Origin: Paramecium pentaurelia
Taxonomy: Eukaryota > Ciliophora > Oligohymenophorea > Peniculida > Parameciidae
Length of the DNA: 64,000 nt
Direction: 5' to 3'
NCBI GenBank assembly: GCA_905183005.1
Contig: CAJJDO010000116.1
Location: forward strand, 100,189-164,188
The stretch's first letter is position 1. Every line of letters begins with the position of its first letter. The notes beneath the pieces are model-generated. The model saw only the letters and a program-made list of their open reading frames with translations. It did not search any database and was not told the DNA's origin. Below are positions 47,899 to 60,411 of the stretch, piece after piece. A program made the translations under genes and the position numbers.

Positions 47899-49332
47899 TC
47901 ATATAATTTTTTTGATTTACATGTATAGATTGTATGGCACAAATACACAACCAAGTACAATCAATATCCAAATCCAGAATGGATGTTAGAATTTTGATAT
48001 GTAGGGATTATCTATGTATTTGACTTTATGTATTTTACGACCTTGTAATACTAAGGCTGCTGGGATAGTGAGTAAAATGAATACTCCACATACTCCTCCT
48101 GTTATACCTACAATCATTTCAATTTATTTTTTTAGCACTTTTGAATAAATGAAAATGAATTACATATGGCAAGAGTTGCACAAGGTAAAATAATAAGTAG
48201 TGTGAATAAAGCTGTTGGTAAAGTAATTTGTAAATTATCTTTTGGAATAAGATGAGGAGCAACCAATTTCATAAGATTTTTACGTATAGTAATAGTTAAT
48301 ACAGGAAGTGCAGCTATATTTAGAAACATATAAAAGCTAATTATATAATATGCCCATTTTAACTATTTCTAATTAAAGAGTTTATTATAAAAACTAGCAT
48401 CTGCAAAGTCTTCTTTAGGAAATGCTAATGTGGCAGTCAAACATACAAACAGAAATGTAAATAATCCAAAAGCAAAGCTAATAAAGATGATCTTTCTGAT
48501 AGCTGAGGTAGGTCTTACTGGTCTTAACATACCAGGTGATGAATGATGCATCAAGAATGCAAATATTGCTGTTGATATCATTTATGGCAATGCATCAATA
48601 TTGAACCATTGCATCTCTTAGATTTATGTTCCTTCTTCCTATATCATATATTGAATAGACCCTCCAAGCATGGCAAGGATTGTTAAATAACGAGCAAAAG
48701 CAACAGTCGATTATACTATTTGAATACTAGCTACATCTTTAAAGGATAAAATTCCACAAAGAGCAAAGAATATTATAATCCAAAACCAATATTATTCAAC
48801 TAGGGTGATATTTTAGAAAACTTCACTATTGTAAATATGATATATAAATGATTACGATAAAGAATTTCCAACCATAACTCCTTTTGCGACAACTGCACCA
48901 TATAGGTATATCACAATAATAGATACAGTTAAATATTCAGCCCATTTGCCATAAAACAATTTAGCCATTGATCCATATTCGAATTGGCTTTATAAAGCAT
49001 ATTTTGATTATACTGGTTAAGATGAAATTTCTTCAGTCGAATCAGAAACTGTGTGACTTGCCTAAATATTCAATCTATCAATTAAATTTGTGTCTTTATC
49101 AATTTGATCTGCTAAATATAGAGCCTATATTAATTACAGATTATTAAACTACCTCAACAATGAAATCACATGCTATTATACTTATAAGACAACATATAGA
49201 AAGCGATATGGAAGTGTAACCATAACCAACTTTTACAGAGCTGATTGGTAATAAAATAGGTCCAGAAGCCATTAAGACATTTATGAATGTATTAAAAGCA
49301 GGGAAAGGCTTAATATATTTCTATTATTGCAT
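47899..49332 (-). CDS. Amino acid transporter, AAAP/SLC36-38 type
   Basis: Introns of 28 and 26 nt give 459 aa. About eleven membrane segments are seen. The first contains FNTFINVLMASGPILLPISS, the usual start of the amino acid/auxin permease family. Later come YLTVSIIVIYLYGAVVAKGV, IIIFFALCGILSFKDV, STAIFAFLMHHSSPGMLRPV and IRKIIFISFAFGLFTFLFVC. The C-terminus is IWILIVLGCVFVPYNLYMQI. H+ or Na+ coupled transport is expected for the family; substrate and membrane are unknown. A long cytosolic loop (residues 75-120) is Ser/Glu-rich. TGA 47899-47901, convergent with the carrier gene. Confidence 0.85.
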
Positions 49333-49464
49333 TGATTAAATATTAAATTTGAACTTAATTTTTATTAGGATTAATTTTTAAACATATTATTTTATGTTAT
49401 TAAAGATATATATGATTATTTTAAACTTTATATTATATTTAAATGATAAAATAAGAGGATCTAT

Positions 49465-50829
49465 TCAAACTCCCTTGAATAATCTTATTCCATCTCTGCC
49501 TCCCCAAAGACCTCTAACCATTAATTACCAATATGCAAATGGGAAGAAATGCTTCTTCATTAAGTACATGAGTTTACTGTCTGATGATTAAAAGACAGGA
49601 AAGGTTTCATCTAATTATTTATTGTACTTGAATTCAGCAAGCAATACTTTCTTATTCGAAGTATAGACAGGACATGAAGTATAACCTCAATTCTATTTTA
49701 AATTTAATACCTTGATATTCTGGTAAAGGGTTCTATTTCAATTTCCAAGTTCTTATAAGATTTTTAATAAGAATTGGAGTTTAAGCCATTACAGCAGCAG
49801 CCGTTTTGGATGTTGGAACTGATGAGCAATCTCCAAGACCCCAGACATTTGCATAACGTATATGTTGAAGTGTATTAGGATGAACATTAACATATCCATC
49901 TGAATCACCCAATCCACTTTCAGCAATAAATGCAGCTGGTTTCTTAATAAGATATAAAATTTATATAATACTTAAGGTGGAACAATATGCAAGAAATCAT
50001 AATCAGATGTATATTATTGTTTAGTTTCAACATCCTCAAAAATAACTTTATGATCTTGAACTTCAATTAATCTTTTTTTTAGATGACAATGTAATCCTTT
50101 CTCATGTGCCAATTCTCCTATTATTTGTGAGTATTTAGGAATGCCAAAAATAGAATCATTGGCTTTATATACATGAAAGTCACATTTGACTCCTCTAGTA
50201 GATAATCTTTCATGTGTTAAGAATACAATGTTTGATGGAATTCCTTCACATTTTGTAGGTGGTTCTGAAAATATTAGTTTACCACCTTCAAATTCTCTAA
50301 TCATTTTATCAATCTTCTGAGCATATCTATAATAGTAAATACTTCCTACTGGTGCCTCTGGATTGTTCAGTTATTCCAAAGCACCTATAATAATTGATAA
50401 ATTTATACCTTTAATGGATGCATAATCACGTTGCACTCCACTTGCAACAATCAATTAATCATATGTGTATTTCTATCCATCCATGGTTACAATTGTATTT
50501 TATTCTGGATCAATTCTCACAACTGGACAATCACTCAAACATACATTTTTAGGTAGAACCTTTTCCATTGGTTTCATTGTTTACTCAACTTTACACATAC
50601 CACCACCTTCATTAGATCATCATTATCTACCAACTAAGGTCCATCCTGTTTAATAGGCGTGCATTTTGTATGGTTCAAAAATGCGAATCTATTATGGAAT
50701 AAAGTGACCATCTCTCACTAATTGTGCAGAAACATTCAATCCTGCTGTTCCACCTCCTATGATTGCCACTTAACTATGAATAGCTCTAGCAGTGAAAGTA
50801 TACAAAGAGATATGATTCAAGTTTCTCAT
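49465..50829 (-). CDS. SQOR: Sulfide:quinone oxidoreductase, mitochondrial
   Basis: SQOR oxidises sulfide in mitochondria, passing electrons from FAD to ubiquinone. Introns of 24, 24, 29 and 25 nt give 420 aa. The N-terminal presequence MRNLNHISLYTFTARAIHSQ precedes the FAD motif VAIIGGGTAGLNVSAQL. Family blocks follow: YDQLIVASGVQ, FSEPPTKCEGIPSNIVFL (redox Cys), IFGIPKYSQIIGE, VWGLGDCSSVPTSKTAAAV (second FAD motif), YTSCPVYTSNKKVLLAEF (second Cys), LDETFPVFQSSD and a hydrophobic end FPFAYWQLMVRGLWGG. All match the eukaryotic type. TGA 49465-49467. Confidence 0.95.
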
Positions 50830-50985
50830 TAATTTTATGATAAATATAATTAGTCACACTAAAGATATTACTAATACCAAATTGTATATTTATTATTAAT
50901 TCTATTTTCCCCTTATCTTTTAAGGCTTAAGTAAATTGATAAACATCTATATATATTTATGGAGAATTTGAATATAAATTAATTT

Positions 50986-52296
50986 ATGAAACTATTTTTT
51001 ATTGCTACAATTGCATTATTATCATACATAGCAATTGATCTTGTATTCAATTAGAATATGTGGGATGCTAATACTACATTGACATTATATTTGCAATAAA
51101 ACTAATTTGATGGTGAGAAAGAAATGTTCCTAGTTTTCTCATATTCCCTTTATGTACTTCCAAGCATAGCAGGAATAGCTTTTCTGATTTTGGATAATAA
51201 ACTAGGAGCATTGTTATATGGTGGAATGATTCTATTCTCAGTAGCATCTAATTCTTTATTGAAAAATATCTATCATTAAGCAAGACCATTCTTTATTGTT
51301 GAAGAGATAGAGCCTTATGAATGCAATAAAGAATTTGGAAAACCTTCAGGTCATGCAATGACATCATAAGCAATGTGTTTCTTATTACCATCTATATTAT
51401 TTCCAGCTATTTGGAAAGATTAATCGAAGTAATTAAATTAATAATCATAGCTGCAAGTATCCATTACATTTAAGGTTATTAGTTATATTTATTATTACTT
51501 TTTGGACCTTTATGACTGGATTTTCAAGAGTATTTATGGGAGTTCATTCATTTGGTTAAATTATTCTAGGTTGGGTTTATCAAGCATATATTTCTATAAT
51601 TTACATGCAATACTTACATGATAAAATAGTTAATTATCTAAAAGAATGTTTATAAGTTGGATAATAGGGTGTTTCAATTAAAGTAATAAGTGTAATTGGT
51701 TTCATTGTATTCATTTGGACATGTATATCGATTCTATTCTTAGAATTAAATAGGAATATATTCATATCTACATCTGAAGCTACTTTATGGATGGAGGCTG
51801 TTTATGAAAAGTGTGATAACCAAACAACACTTTATACTATTGATAGTCCTTCAGTACTCTAAAATATTTGTTTCAGTATGTGTTTGTATATTTGGTTTAT
51901 GCTAAGTTTTGTTTTTGGAATTAAACTTAGTAAAGGAATATATTTAGAGAATGAATTCAAATAACATTATAAATAAATATCATATTGGAAAAAGACTTAG
52001 AGAATATTGGTTTTGATTATTTTGATTTCTTTATTGATTCCATTCTACTTCATTAAATTTGATGCAGTTTATGCATAAGCATTTGGTTAGGTAAGTCATT
52101 CTATAATTTAGGTTGTTCCAGTTTCGATATTAGGAGGATTATTTATAACTGTTGTGTACTAAAAACTATTAAATTATTTAAAGTTATCTATACCTGGAGA
52201 TTTCTTATAAATAATTACTAATCAATCATCAGATGGGTATATTAATTATTTAATTTAAATAGAATAATTATTGAAAGATAAGTTAAGAAATCTTGA
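50986..52296 (+). CDS. PAP2-family membrane phosphatase
   Basis: Introns of 22, 21 and 26 nt give 413 aa. The three phosphatase motifs are present: KNIYHQARP (KxxxxxxRP), KPSGHAMTS (PSGH) and SRVFMGVH (SRxxxxxH). The first two sit after two membrane helices and the third starts the next helical pair, as in lipid phosphate phosphatases and glucose-6-phosphatase-like enzymes. About nine hydrophobic segments in all, more than a minimal LPP, with extra helices at the C-terminus (RILVLIILISLLIPFYFI). The substrate, a lipid phosphate or sugar phosphate, is unknown. It is divergent from SQOR, with 156 bases between starts. TGA 52294-52296. Confidence 0.9.
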
Positions 52297-52554
52297 AATA
52301 TAAATTTATTATAAGTATTTTAAATATTTTATAAATCAGAATTTTCATAAATTGATATAACTTTTTTTAATTGTTTAAATAATAGTTTTAAATTATATTT
52401 TAATCATATTATTTTTTATTTTTAAAAAAATATCAAATAGAATTTAATTCTAAATCATTTCAATAATCTTCTTATTAGTTATTGTATGATCTTCTAATAA
52501 TAAGACTTGTATATGAAAATAAAGTTTGATTATATAATATTAATTAAATATATC

Positions 52555-54138
52555 TCATTCTTCAGATTATTGTTTAGTTGCTTATTATTCTAATTTCTAT
52601 ATATATCTTGACTAACCTGATTCTTAATATGTAAATTTAACAAACTAACTTTATCTGAATTCTTTAGACTCTTTTTTCTCTAATTAATGATCATCTAATA
52701 GTAAATTCTAAGAAGCCCATGCTGGTTTACGATATTTAGCTGGTACATGTTAATAACATAACATTCTAAATTTCTAATTATCCAAGTATTATTAAGATGG
52801 TTCCAATTCCTTCCAACAATAATAATGTATCCAAATCTAACAATTTTCATTATTACATTTCAGAGTAGGTCCTTTCCTTTTACATAAATAACAATAAGTC
52901 TCTTATGATATTTTAACTGCTTCTTATAAAGATTCAAAATCTATAGTTCCTTTCTTTTCATCACATTCAACTAATGATGACCAATAAACACAAAGATCAT
53001 GAAAATAAAGACCTCCTCTATCAATCAAATAATCCTTATTAGTTCTCTTATCAAAGGCCATTTTAAAACTATCCAATAATCTAGCCTCTAAATGATAAGG
53101 TCCATATAAATCTCCATATTTACAATTCAAAAATTCATTTATTCTAGCAAATTTCTGATGACATTTACATATTACACATGCCTATTTGGGTTCAATTTTT
53201 GAATGTTTAGAAGTTGGTTTAAATTTACTATAAATGAAATCTAGAAACCAAACTTTAGATCCTGCTACAGCAAATACTTTCTCTAATCTTCCATTACCAT
53301 ATGAGAATGGTTCATCATCAATAACTTATTCTTCCTTTGTACGCTATTTCATCATCAACATTTTTCTCATAGTTTCATTCTTATCTATCCACAATCTCTC
53401 CAATACTTTATCTTCTTCTTTTGGTTAATCTGTTTCAAATATAACAGGTTCAAAAAAAGAATTTACTTAAGGCATTAATCCATTTTTAAAAGTCAAATCT
53501 AATTTATTATAATAAAGAGGCTTAGTAAAACTAGATTCAGCTTATAATTTGATTCCTTTCAATGTTGATATTAGAGGTTCCAAATATTCCTAAAATAATC
53601 TCTCATCTGGTACAAATAATGAATTAGATTAACATGTTACTGTAGATTTTATGTGTAATTTTTATAATTTAAGACAAAGTCTTTTCAAACATTCTTCAAA
53701 TTTATCTTTAAATTATTAAGGTTCTACTGATTCTTTTTATGAAAAAATCAAAAAGTTATTTATCACATTCACATCATTTGATATTTAACAATATTTCTCA
53801 AATTATAATCTGATTGAACCTAGAATTTCAGAAAAGTATTAATTTAATGCTTCTAATTCATCAATTGCTGTTAACATTGCTGTTACTATTCTTGCTGATA
53901 CTTAATTCACATTATTCGATGATTTCTATGAACCATCAAAACTGACCAATTATTTTAATGAATCAAAAAATTCTATTCCCTAAATTACATTATGACCTTC
54001 ATGATGATTCTTACATTGAAAACAAAAAAATCCTTAATTTAAACATGAAGCTGTAAGACAAATTAAATTAGCTTATTCATTTTAATGAAATTTGCATTTC
54101 TCTTAAAGTACAGGTATAGTTTCTATTTTAGTATTCAT
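52555..54138 (-). CDS. B-box zinc finger plus extended PHD finger protein
   Basis: Intronless, 527 aa. Residues 13-55 form a B-box: CKFHQNEQANLICLTASC, CFQCKNHH and GHNV. A helical region with coiled-coil propensity follows. Near residue 330 an extended PHD begins: CVICKCHQ (C2HC pre-PHD), a conserved stretch with YHLEARLLDS, HDLCVYW, then the PHD CYLCKRKGPTLKCNNENCQ, IHYYCWKELE and MLCYQHVP. ePHD fingers occur in chromatin readers of the PHF6, BRPF and MLL groups, so a nuclear chromatin-linked role is inferred. The combination with a B-box is unusual. The glutathione transferase at 54308 diverges 169 bases away. TGA 52555-52557. Confidence 0.88.
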
Positions 54139-54307
54139 TAAAATCTAACATACCTTCAAATATAAATCAAAATCATATATTTCCAAAAATCCTGGTATTT
54201 TTTTTTAATACTATTTTATATTAATACCCTCATTGGAATTTAGATCATTCTTTTAGATATTTATAAGTTATTAATCTAAATTCTCATCAATCAATTTATT
54301 AATTATA

Positions 54308-54981
54308 ATGAGTCTAACATTAGTATCTTACAATATCTCTCCTTTTGTACTCAGAGTCACATCAGCTTTAAACTATTTCTAGATTCCATATCAACAGAAG
54401 GACGTTGATGTAATGAATAAGCCTGAATGGTTTATCAAAGCTAATCCTCTAGAAAAGATTCCAACATTATTTGTAGGAGACAAAGTCATATAAGAATCCC
54501 TAGTTATTTTAGAATATATTAACTCACTCGTTCCTAACTCCTTACTACCTAATGACCCACTTGAAAAAGCAATAAATCGTTCCAGAGCTGAATTTTCAAA
54601 TGATGTCATAGGAGTCATTTTAGGATTAACAGCAGCATCTACAGAAGAAGTATTTTATTAACTCTAATATAGGCTTTTAATAATGGATTGACAGAATTGA
54701 AATGGTATTTTGATAAACTAGAAAATTGGTTAAAATAAACCAAATTTATATACAGTGACGAATTAACTCTAGCAGATTTTGCATATGTTCCAATTTATGC
54801 AATTCTTCAAGCACTATCACCACATTTGAAGTTTAATATATTTGAAGGATTTCCAAAAGTTTAACAATATGGAACAACCCTTTTAGGTCTTCCTAGAGTT
54901 GGTACAAGTAAACCAGAAGGTTATGAGTAAATTTTATTAGAAAGAATAAAAACAAGAAAACCTTATTTTTTATCTGTGTGA
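54308..54981 (+). CDS. Glutathione S-transferase-like protein, Ser variant
   Basis: A 23-nt intron after codon 118 (STEE) gives 216 aa. The thioredoxin-like N-domain MSLTLVSYNISPFVLRVTSA carries Ser where the paralog at 60412 has the Cys of omega-like enzymes (NICPYVLRV). KIPTLFVGDKVIQESLVILE has the cis-Pro and the Glu-Ser glutathione-binding pair. The helical C-domain has LTLADFAYVPIYAIL. Ser-type chemistry (glutathione conjugation) rather than thiol transfer would be expected from family knowledge. Cytosolic. The intron sits at the same codon as in the paralog. TGA 54979-54981. Confidence 0.9.
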
Positions 54982-55619
54982 TAAATATAAATATCAAAAT
55001 ATAACAATTTCATCAAAAAGTGTTTCTCTTATTATTATTATTTGATTTCTGTTTAATATTATTATCAAATGGATTGAAATTTAAAACACATAAAAACATA
55101 CTATAATGGATTAAAGCACCTAAAATAATTAAAAATAAGTTTATTTATGAATTACTGGCAATTAAACTATCAAATCAATAAAAAAATAATATTACAACTT
55201 TTTTTTCATAATTGATCTATATTAAAAGATAATTGATAATGATATGTGTATACACTTTTACAAAGAGTGATTCTGTGTTTCAACATCTACTATGTTAATT
55301 TGAGTTATAAGTATAGAGTACTCAAATAAATCAATTAGTTTATATACATTAGGTTATTTGAAACATGTTAACACATATATAAGTGTGTTGTTAATATTAT
55401 TTGAGAAGGAATGGTCAGGGTATTGAATTAAAATATAAGGTTGAGTTAATTAATGTAAGTTCTCATTGATGATGAAATGTAACATAGTTTTCAGAAACAA
55501 AGAGATATATTGGAGATATGAAGAGATTTATGTATAAGAAGAATCAAGAGGGGGGAAAAGACATAAGACTTATAAAATATATGTTTATTTGTCATTATTT
55601 ACTCATCAAAGTGTTGGAT

Positions 55620-55914
55620 TCATTCAAAAGAGATAAGTTGGAATGCATTCCAGTCCACTTCTATATAGTCAGTTTCCTAAATATAGAATTGAAATAGTTA
55701 CTTCATGTAATACTACTGATCTAACTGTATAATTATTTATTGTTTAACTATCCTCGAGCTAATTATTTTTGAAGTATTGCGGTTCGCTTTTGAATTCTTG
55801 TTTAAGATCTTTTTTGGGTAGTTTAGGCAAAACTGTTCCCCATCTCCAAACACTATCATCTAAAGGATGTGGTTTAGAGGGTTTATTTGTGAAGACAATG
55901 GGAGACTAACTCAT
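55620..55914 (-). CDS. Small 81-aa protein with two introns, unknown
   Basis: ATG 55914 begins MSQSPIVFTNKPSKPHPLDD and SVWRWGTVLPKLPKKDLKQE. Introns of 24 and 25 nt then lead to RSVVLHEETDYIEVDWNAFQ and LISFE before TGA 55620-55622. Both introns remove frame shifts or a stop and exon length is divisible by three, so the model is well supported although short. The local base composition is higher in GC than the flanks. The sequence is compact and conserved-looking, like small axonemal inner proteins, but I cannot name it. The stretch 54982-55619 downstream shows nothing certain. Confidence 0.65.
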
Positions 55915-56130
55915 AATATAATTTTAATAATTATAGTGCACAATTATTTATTTGACTTAATTTTATGTCTCCCTTCTTATTTTAAGAATTATCAATAGAT
56001 ATTCAATCAAAATAGAATACATTATCTAATCATACAAAATATTCATATTAATAATAAATAAATAATCCAAACCAAAATTCTTTATATTCCATTTAAATAT
56101 TAAAATTAATCAACTTATATAGATTGGCTG

Positions 56131-56316
56131 TCATATTTGAAAGTAACAAAGAACTTTTATTTAAAATTTTGATTATCCTTATAGATACTATTAATTTAAC
56201 ATTTGATTATGAATAATATCTCTATCACAATCAGATAGAAAATATTTTATATTCTTACTTAGTGTTAAGAGTTTAAAATCACATAAATAATTCAAATCTT
56301 GAATATTTTGTTCATT
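56131..56316 (-). CDS. Possible exon of an unrecognised small gene
   Basis: The frame NEQNIQDLNYLCDFKLLTLS followed by KNIKYFLSDCDRDIIHNQML ends at TGA 56131-56133 (or runs into a 27-nt intron just before). Composition is protein-like, but no start or upstream exon could be joined; the neighbouring sequence DDEIIYLKSN near 56340 may belong to it. The rest of 55915-57149 is AT-rich without recognisable content. Confidence 0.3.
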
Positions 56317-57149
56317 TCATAATGACATTTGATTTTAAATAAATAATTTCATCATCTTTTTTGAATGCTTTCTTAATCAACAATGAATTATATATTTTAA
56401 ATAGGTTATACAATTAGAAAAATCAACACTAAATAAGAGTGTGTATTTTATGTTAATAATTACTTAAATGTAATAGAGAATATCTTTTCCTAAAAAATGG
56501 CCAATAAATGAAATTTTTATTTATAGGGAACCTTTTCATAAAATCTTACATCTGAATATTAAAGTCTTTTAATGATTAAATGATTTGGATTGACAAATTA
56601 GGTATCATCAGATTTATCAATCTTCACTCATTAATTTTGAATTAATATCTGATTACATATAAAAATGTTTATCTCAAGTTCATCAACTAAAATTTTTTGA
56701 TAGATTCCATTTCATCTTTTAATTTTATATTATTAATATGATAAAATTAATAAAGTATACTAAATAAATTAATTATTATCTAATTCAATTACTTGTTCAG
56801 AATGTTGATTATCAAATACCTTTAAATAGATCACTTTAGATAACTCTTTTTATTATACAATATTTCTACTTTTAATTTATAAAATCTTAATTCATATAAA
56901 TATATATTAAAATAATAGAAATTAACAATGATTTACAATAATAATTATATTGTATTAAATTTTAGTTATTTATATTAATTTAGAGTATTTCAATTAAATT
57001 AAATAAAAAATATGATTAAAAACTATACAATCTAGATAGTAAATTATAATATAAACTATGATTTAATTATTAATTACTTAAAAAACCCTAAAATAGTTTT
57101 CCTTGAAGATGCAGAAATATCTTGAATTAATTTAGGAATTAATATTAAG

Positions 57150-60100
57150 ATGAACTTTGAGAGACAACTGTATGAAATATATCAAATAGATCCAGATCAA
57201 TTACACAAAAATATGAATCAAGATAATCTTATTCTTTTATGCTAATTGGCAGATTAAAGTGATAATGAAATTACATTATAAATTGTTGGAAGCTTAGTAT
57301 CAACTTATATTGATTAAAATCATCAAAATATACCAGAATTTGATAAAATATTTGAATTTGCATGGAATAGAATCAAAAGATTTAATACTCATTCACGTCC
57401 AGTCTATCACTTTTTTGCATCAATTATTGCAAATATCATATTACACTTTTATGATTAAATACCTGTTTAATATTTTAAAGAATAAGCTTAATTAATGAAT
57501 AAATAAGTGTATCTTATTATTATTGATACAGTATTAAGAAGATTATAACCATAAGAACGAGTTGGTGAATTCAAGATTCTAGATTCAAAACAGAAAATAG
57601 TCAGACAATAATTTTTTAAACATAATCTTGATTCATTTCTTGATATTATAACTACTAGTTTAATTGGTAATAATAGTAATTCTGATTTACAATTATTAGA
57701 TGGTGCAATAGATTTATTAAATTTATTGTTATCATCTGAAATTAAATAAGATTTTAAAGAAAAAGATTGGCATAATATCAAAAGAGCTGAAATTAAAAAC
57801 AAAAGAAACTTATAAACTATAATGAAAGAAATTAAATTTTAAATATTAGATTAAAATGAACTTGAAAAGATGATAAAAAATCAATATATAGATCATATGG
57901 ATCCAATTACAAATCATATTAAAATGGTATGGTCCATTGTTAAATATTAGTAATTCATTATTAAAATGACTGAATTATTACCATTAAATATTAAAATATG
58001 GGAATCTCTTGGTAAAATATGTAAAATTTATTAAAAATATTATTCCAATGATAAAGACAGTATAGATATTATCTATTAAATAACTACAAATATTATGGTA
58101 TCAGAAATATCAAAAATTAATTCAATAAGTTTACTCAATTTTGCAGGTAAAACAATATTTGCAAATCATACTCCTTAATGGATTGAATTCAATTTAAATT
58201 TAATCAAAAACTTAACTACCATAGAAGCTATTTAAGTTGGACTTAAATTTCTAAGAAATTTAATTAGATTTCAAAGATAATATGACTATAGTTAATTACA
58301 TTTATTTGTTATGCCAATTATAGCAAATTTTTTTAATAATTGGATTATTCAAAATAATTAATGGATTAATGATAAATTGTTAAGAAATAATATCAAACAC
58401 ATTTTAAAAGAAATTAGTTGTTTTATGATTGAATAATATTTAGCATTCTTTGCTTAAATGATATAATTAAATCCTGAATAAAATCTATAGGAAATGGCTT
58501 TTAAATATTATGCAATAGGATTATTTGCATCTATTAAATGTACAGCATATTAACTTGATGTTATGAATAAATTATAATTCTACAAAATGGAATAATTTAT
58601 ATATCCAATAAATCTAGATTTGTTTAAATAATTTAATTATTAAGAATTTTATTGTAAGGCTTTTGATTTTGCATTCTTATATTTGAAAAATTAATCCCCT
58701 TTTACTGATAGATTTTTATATAAATTTTGGAAGATACTTTTTGATTAATCAGCAATTATTAAATTTGAAGAAATAATATAAAAAATGTTAATTGATAGAA
58801 AAATATTATTTAATTTTAATAGAATATTCTTATTTAATGATTAAGAATTAATATAGAAATCTTTAAGAATATTTGTTAATGCTAAAATAAAATTGGAAGA
58901 TCAATTTTATTAAATAAATCAAATCAATATCCCAAAGGAATGCTTTTTAGATTTTCATGAATTTCGTATCATTCCTAATTAAAAGATTATTACTCTCTAT
59001 CATAAAGTCAAAATGTATTTGCTAAATGTTGAAAATGAATCTATTAAAGATTAATCAGAATCAGAACAATTAATATTAAAATTTAAAAATGATGTACTTT
59101 AATTTTTAGATAAAATTTAAATTACTAGAGATATAGTTTTTATTTTATAGAGTATGTTGAATGAAAATGTAAGGAGTCTTTATGGAATTATTATGTAGAT
59201 TATTGATGATAAAGCCTATTTAAAATTATTTGCATAAAAAATTGATTTTGATATGCTCAAATTAACTAGAATGATGATAAATACTACTGGATAGATTGGA
59301 TAATTGAAATAAGTTATGGTTGATCAATTATATGAATGGATATTATTAGTAGTTTAAAAAGTACAATTTCATCTAGATTCTATAAATAAAGAATTCAATT
59401 AAGAAAGACAATTAGGATAAAAAAGTATCTAAAATATCTATAAACTATATTATAAACCATTGTTATAATTATTAAAGATATTTGAAAATTTAAAATATCT
59501 TAATAGATTAATAACAAGTAAAAAATAAATCAGAATATAAATTTATCAATCAATTTTACTAATTTTCAAATATATCAATCTCAATGATTTAAGTAATTAT
59601 ATTCATAAAATGTCATCATTATTTTATGTAATCTAATGGTTATTGGAATTTGAAACTACTAGATAAATGATAACAGATGAAATATTTGGATATATTTTAG
59701 ATGTAATTCTATTTATATTAATTTAGTTTATAAATTGTGCTTTATTAATATAGGAGAAACGATCTTTGATGACTTGTTTAAAGATCATATCAGATATATA
59801 AACATATGATTAGTTTAGCCACTCTTAATATGTAAATTTATATTTTTATTCTTTAGATTTAATAGAGATTAATTGCTGAAAATTGTTTATTTGGTGCCTT
59901 TTTGTATAATATAAGAATCTCTGATATATCAGTCTTGATTTTAAGATACTTTTAAAGAATGCCTAATGATTTTAATGTTCTATTCTCTAAACTTAAACAA
60001 AGAATGTAACCATATAAGAGTTAAGAATGGGATTAAATTATTAATATCAAATTAGATAAACTCAACTCCATCATTCCAAAATAATAATAACTTATTAAAT

Positions 60101-60183
60101 CAACAGCATAAAACAAATAAATAGAAAAAACCTTTACAGATTATTTTTATTAAGTATAATTATTTTATAATTATTATCCATGA
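57150..60183 (+). CDS. Helical-repeat protein, exportin/importin-like candidate
   Basis: A single 25-nt intron near the 3' end (removing a TGA) gives 1002 aa, ATG 57150 to TGA 60181-60183. The chain is helical throughout with HEAT/ARM-like periodicity (LTLQIVGSLVSTYIDQNHQN, VYHFFASIIANIILHF, GLKFLRNLIRFQRQY, FEEIIQKMLIDRKIL). The length, acidic start and overall shape fit beta-karyopherins such as exportins, but no diagnostic motif is certain; other HEAT scaffolds remain possible. No membrane segment or signal peptide. It converges with the glutathione transferase at 60412 (228 bases between). Confidence 0.85.
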
Positions 60184-60411
60184 TTATTTTAATATACATT
60201 CATTATAATCTTAATCAATTTCATTAGATTGTTAATTATATTTTTAATTAAAAAATATTCAGAATTTTTTAAATTACATAATATCCATTATTAATATAAA
60301 TATTTCAATAGATTAATGAAAATATTATAAATGTATAATGTTATTTTATTATTCTCATTTATAAAAAAAATACATTATATAATATTTGATAAATGTTATA
60401 ATTAACTTATA

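Noticed and set aside
49394..49591. Plus-strand ORF of 65 codons at the SQOR 3' end
   Set aside because: It is a shadow of the last SQOR exon, which matches the family C-terminus.
55465..55560. Possible C/D box snoRNA (TGATGA at about 55470)
   Set aside because: No CTGA D box or terminal stem found at a suitable distance.
55455..55920. Long plus-strand open frame over the 81-aa gene
   Set aside because: The minus strand has two well-formed introns and a better protein; open frames are common by chance when only TGA is a stop.
57013..57126. 37-codon plus-strand ORF just before the exportin-like gene
   Set aside because: Too short, AT-driven and without intron or family support.
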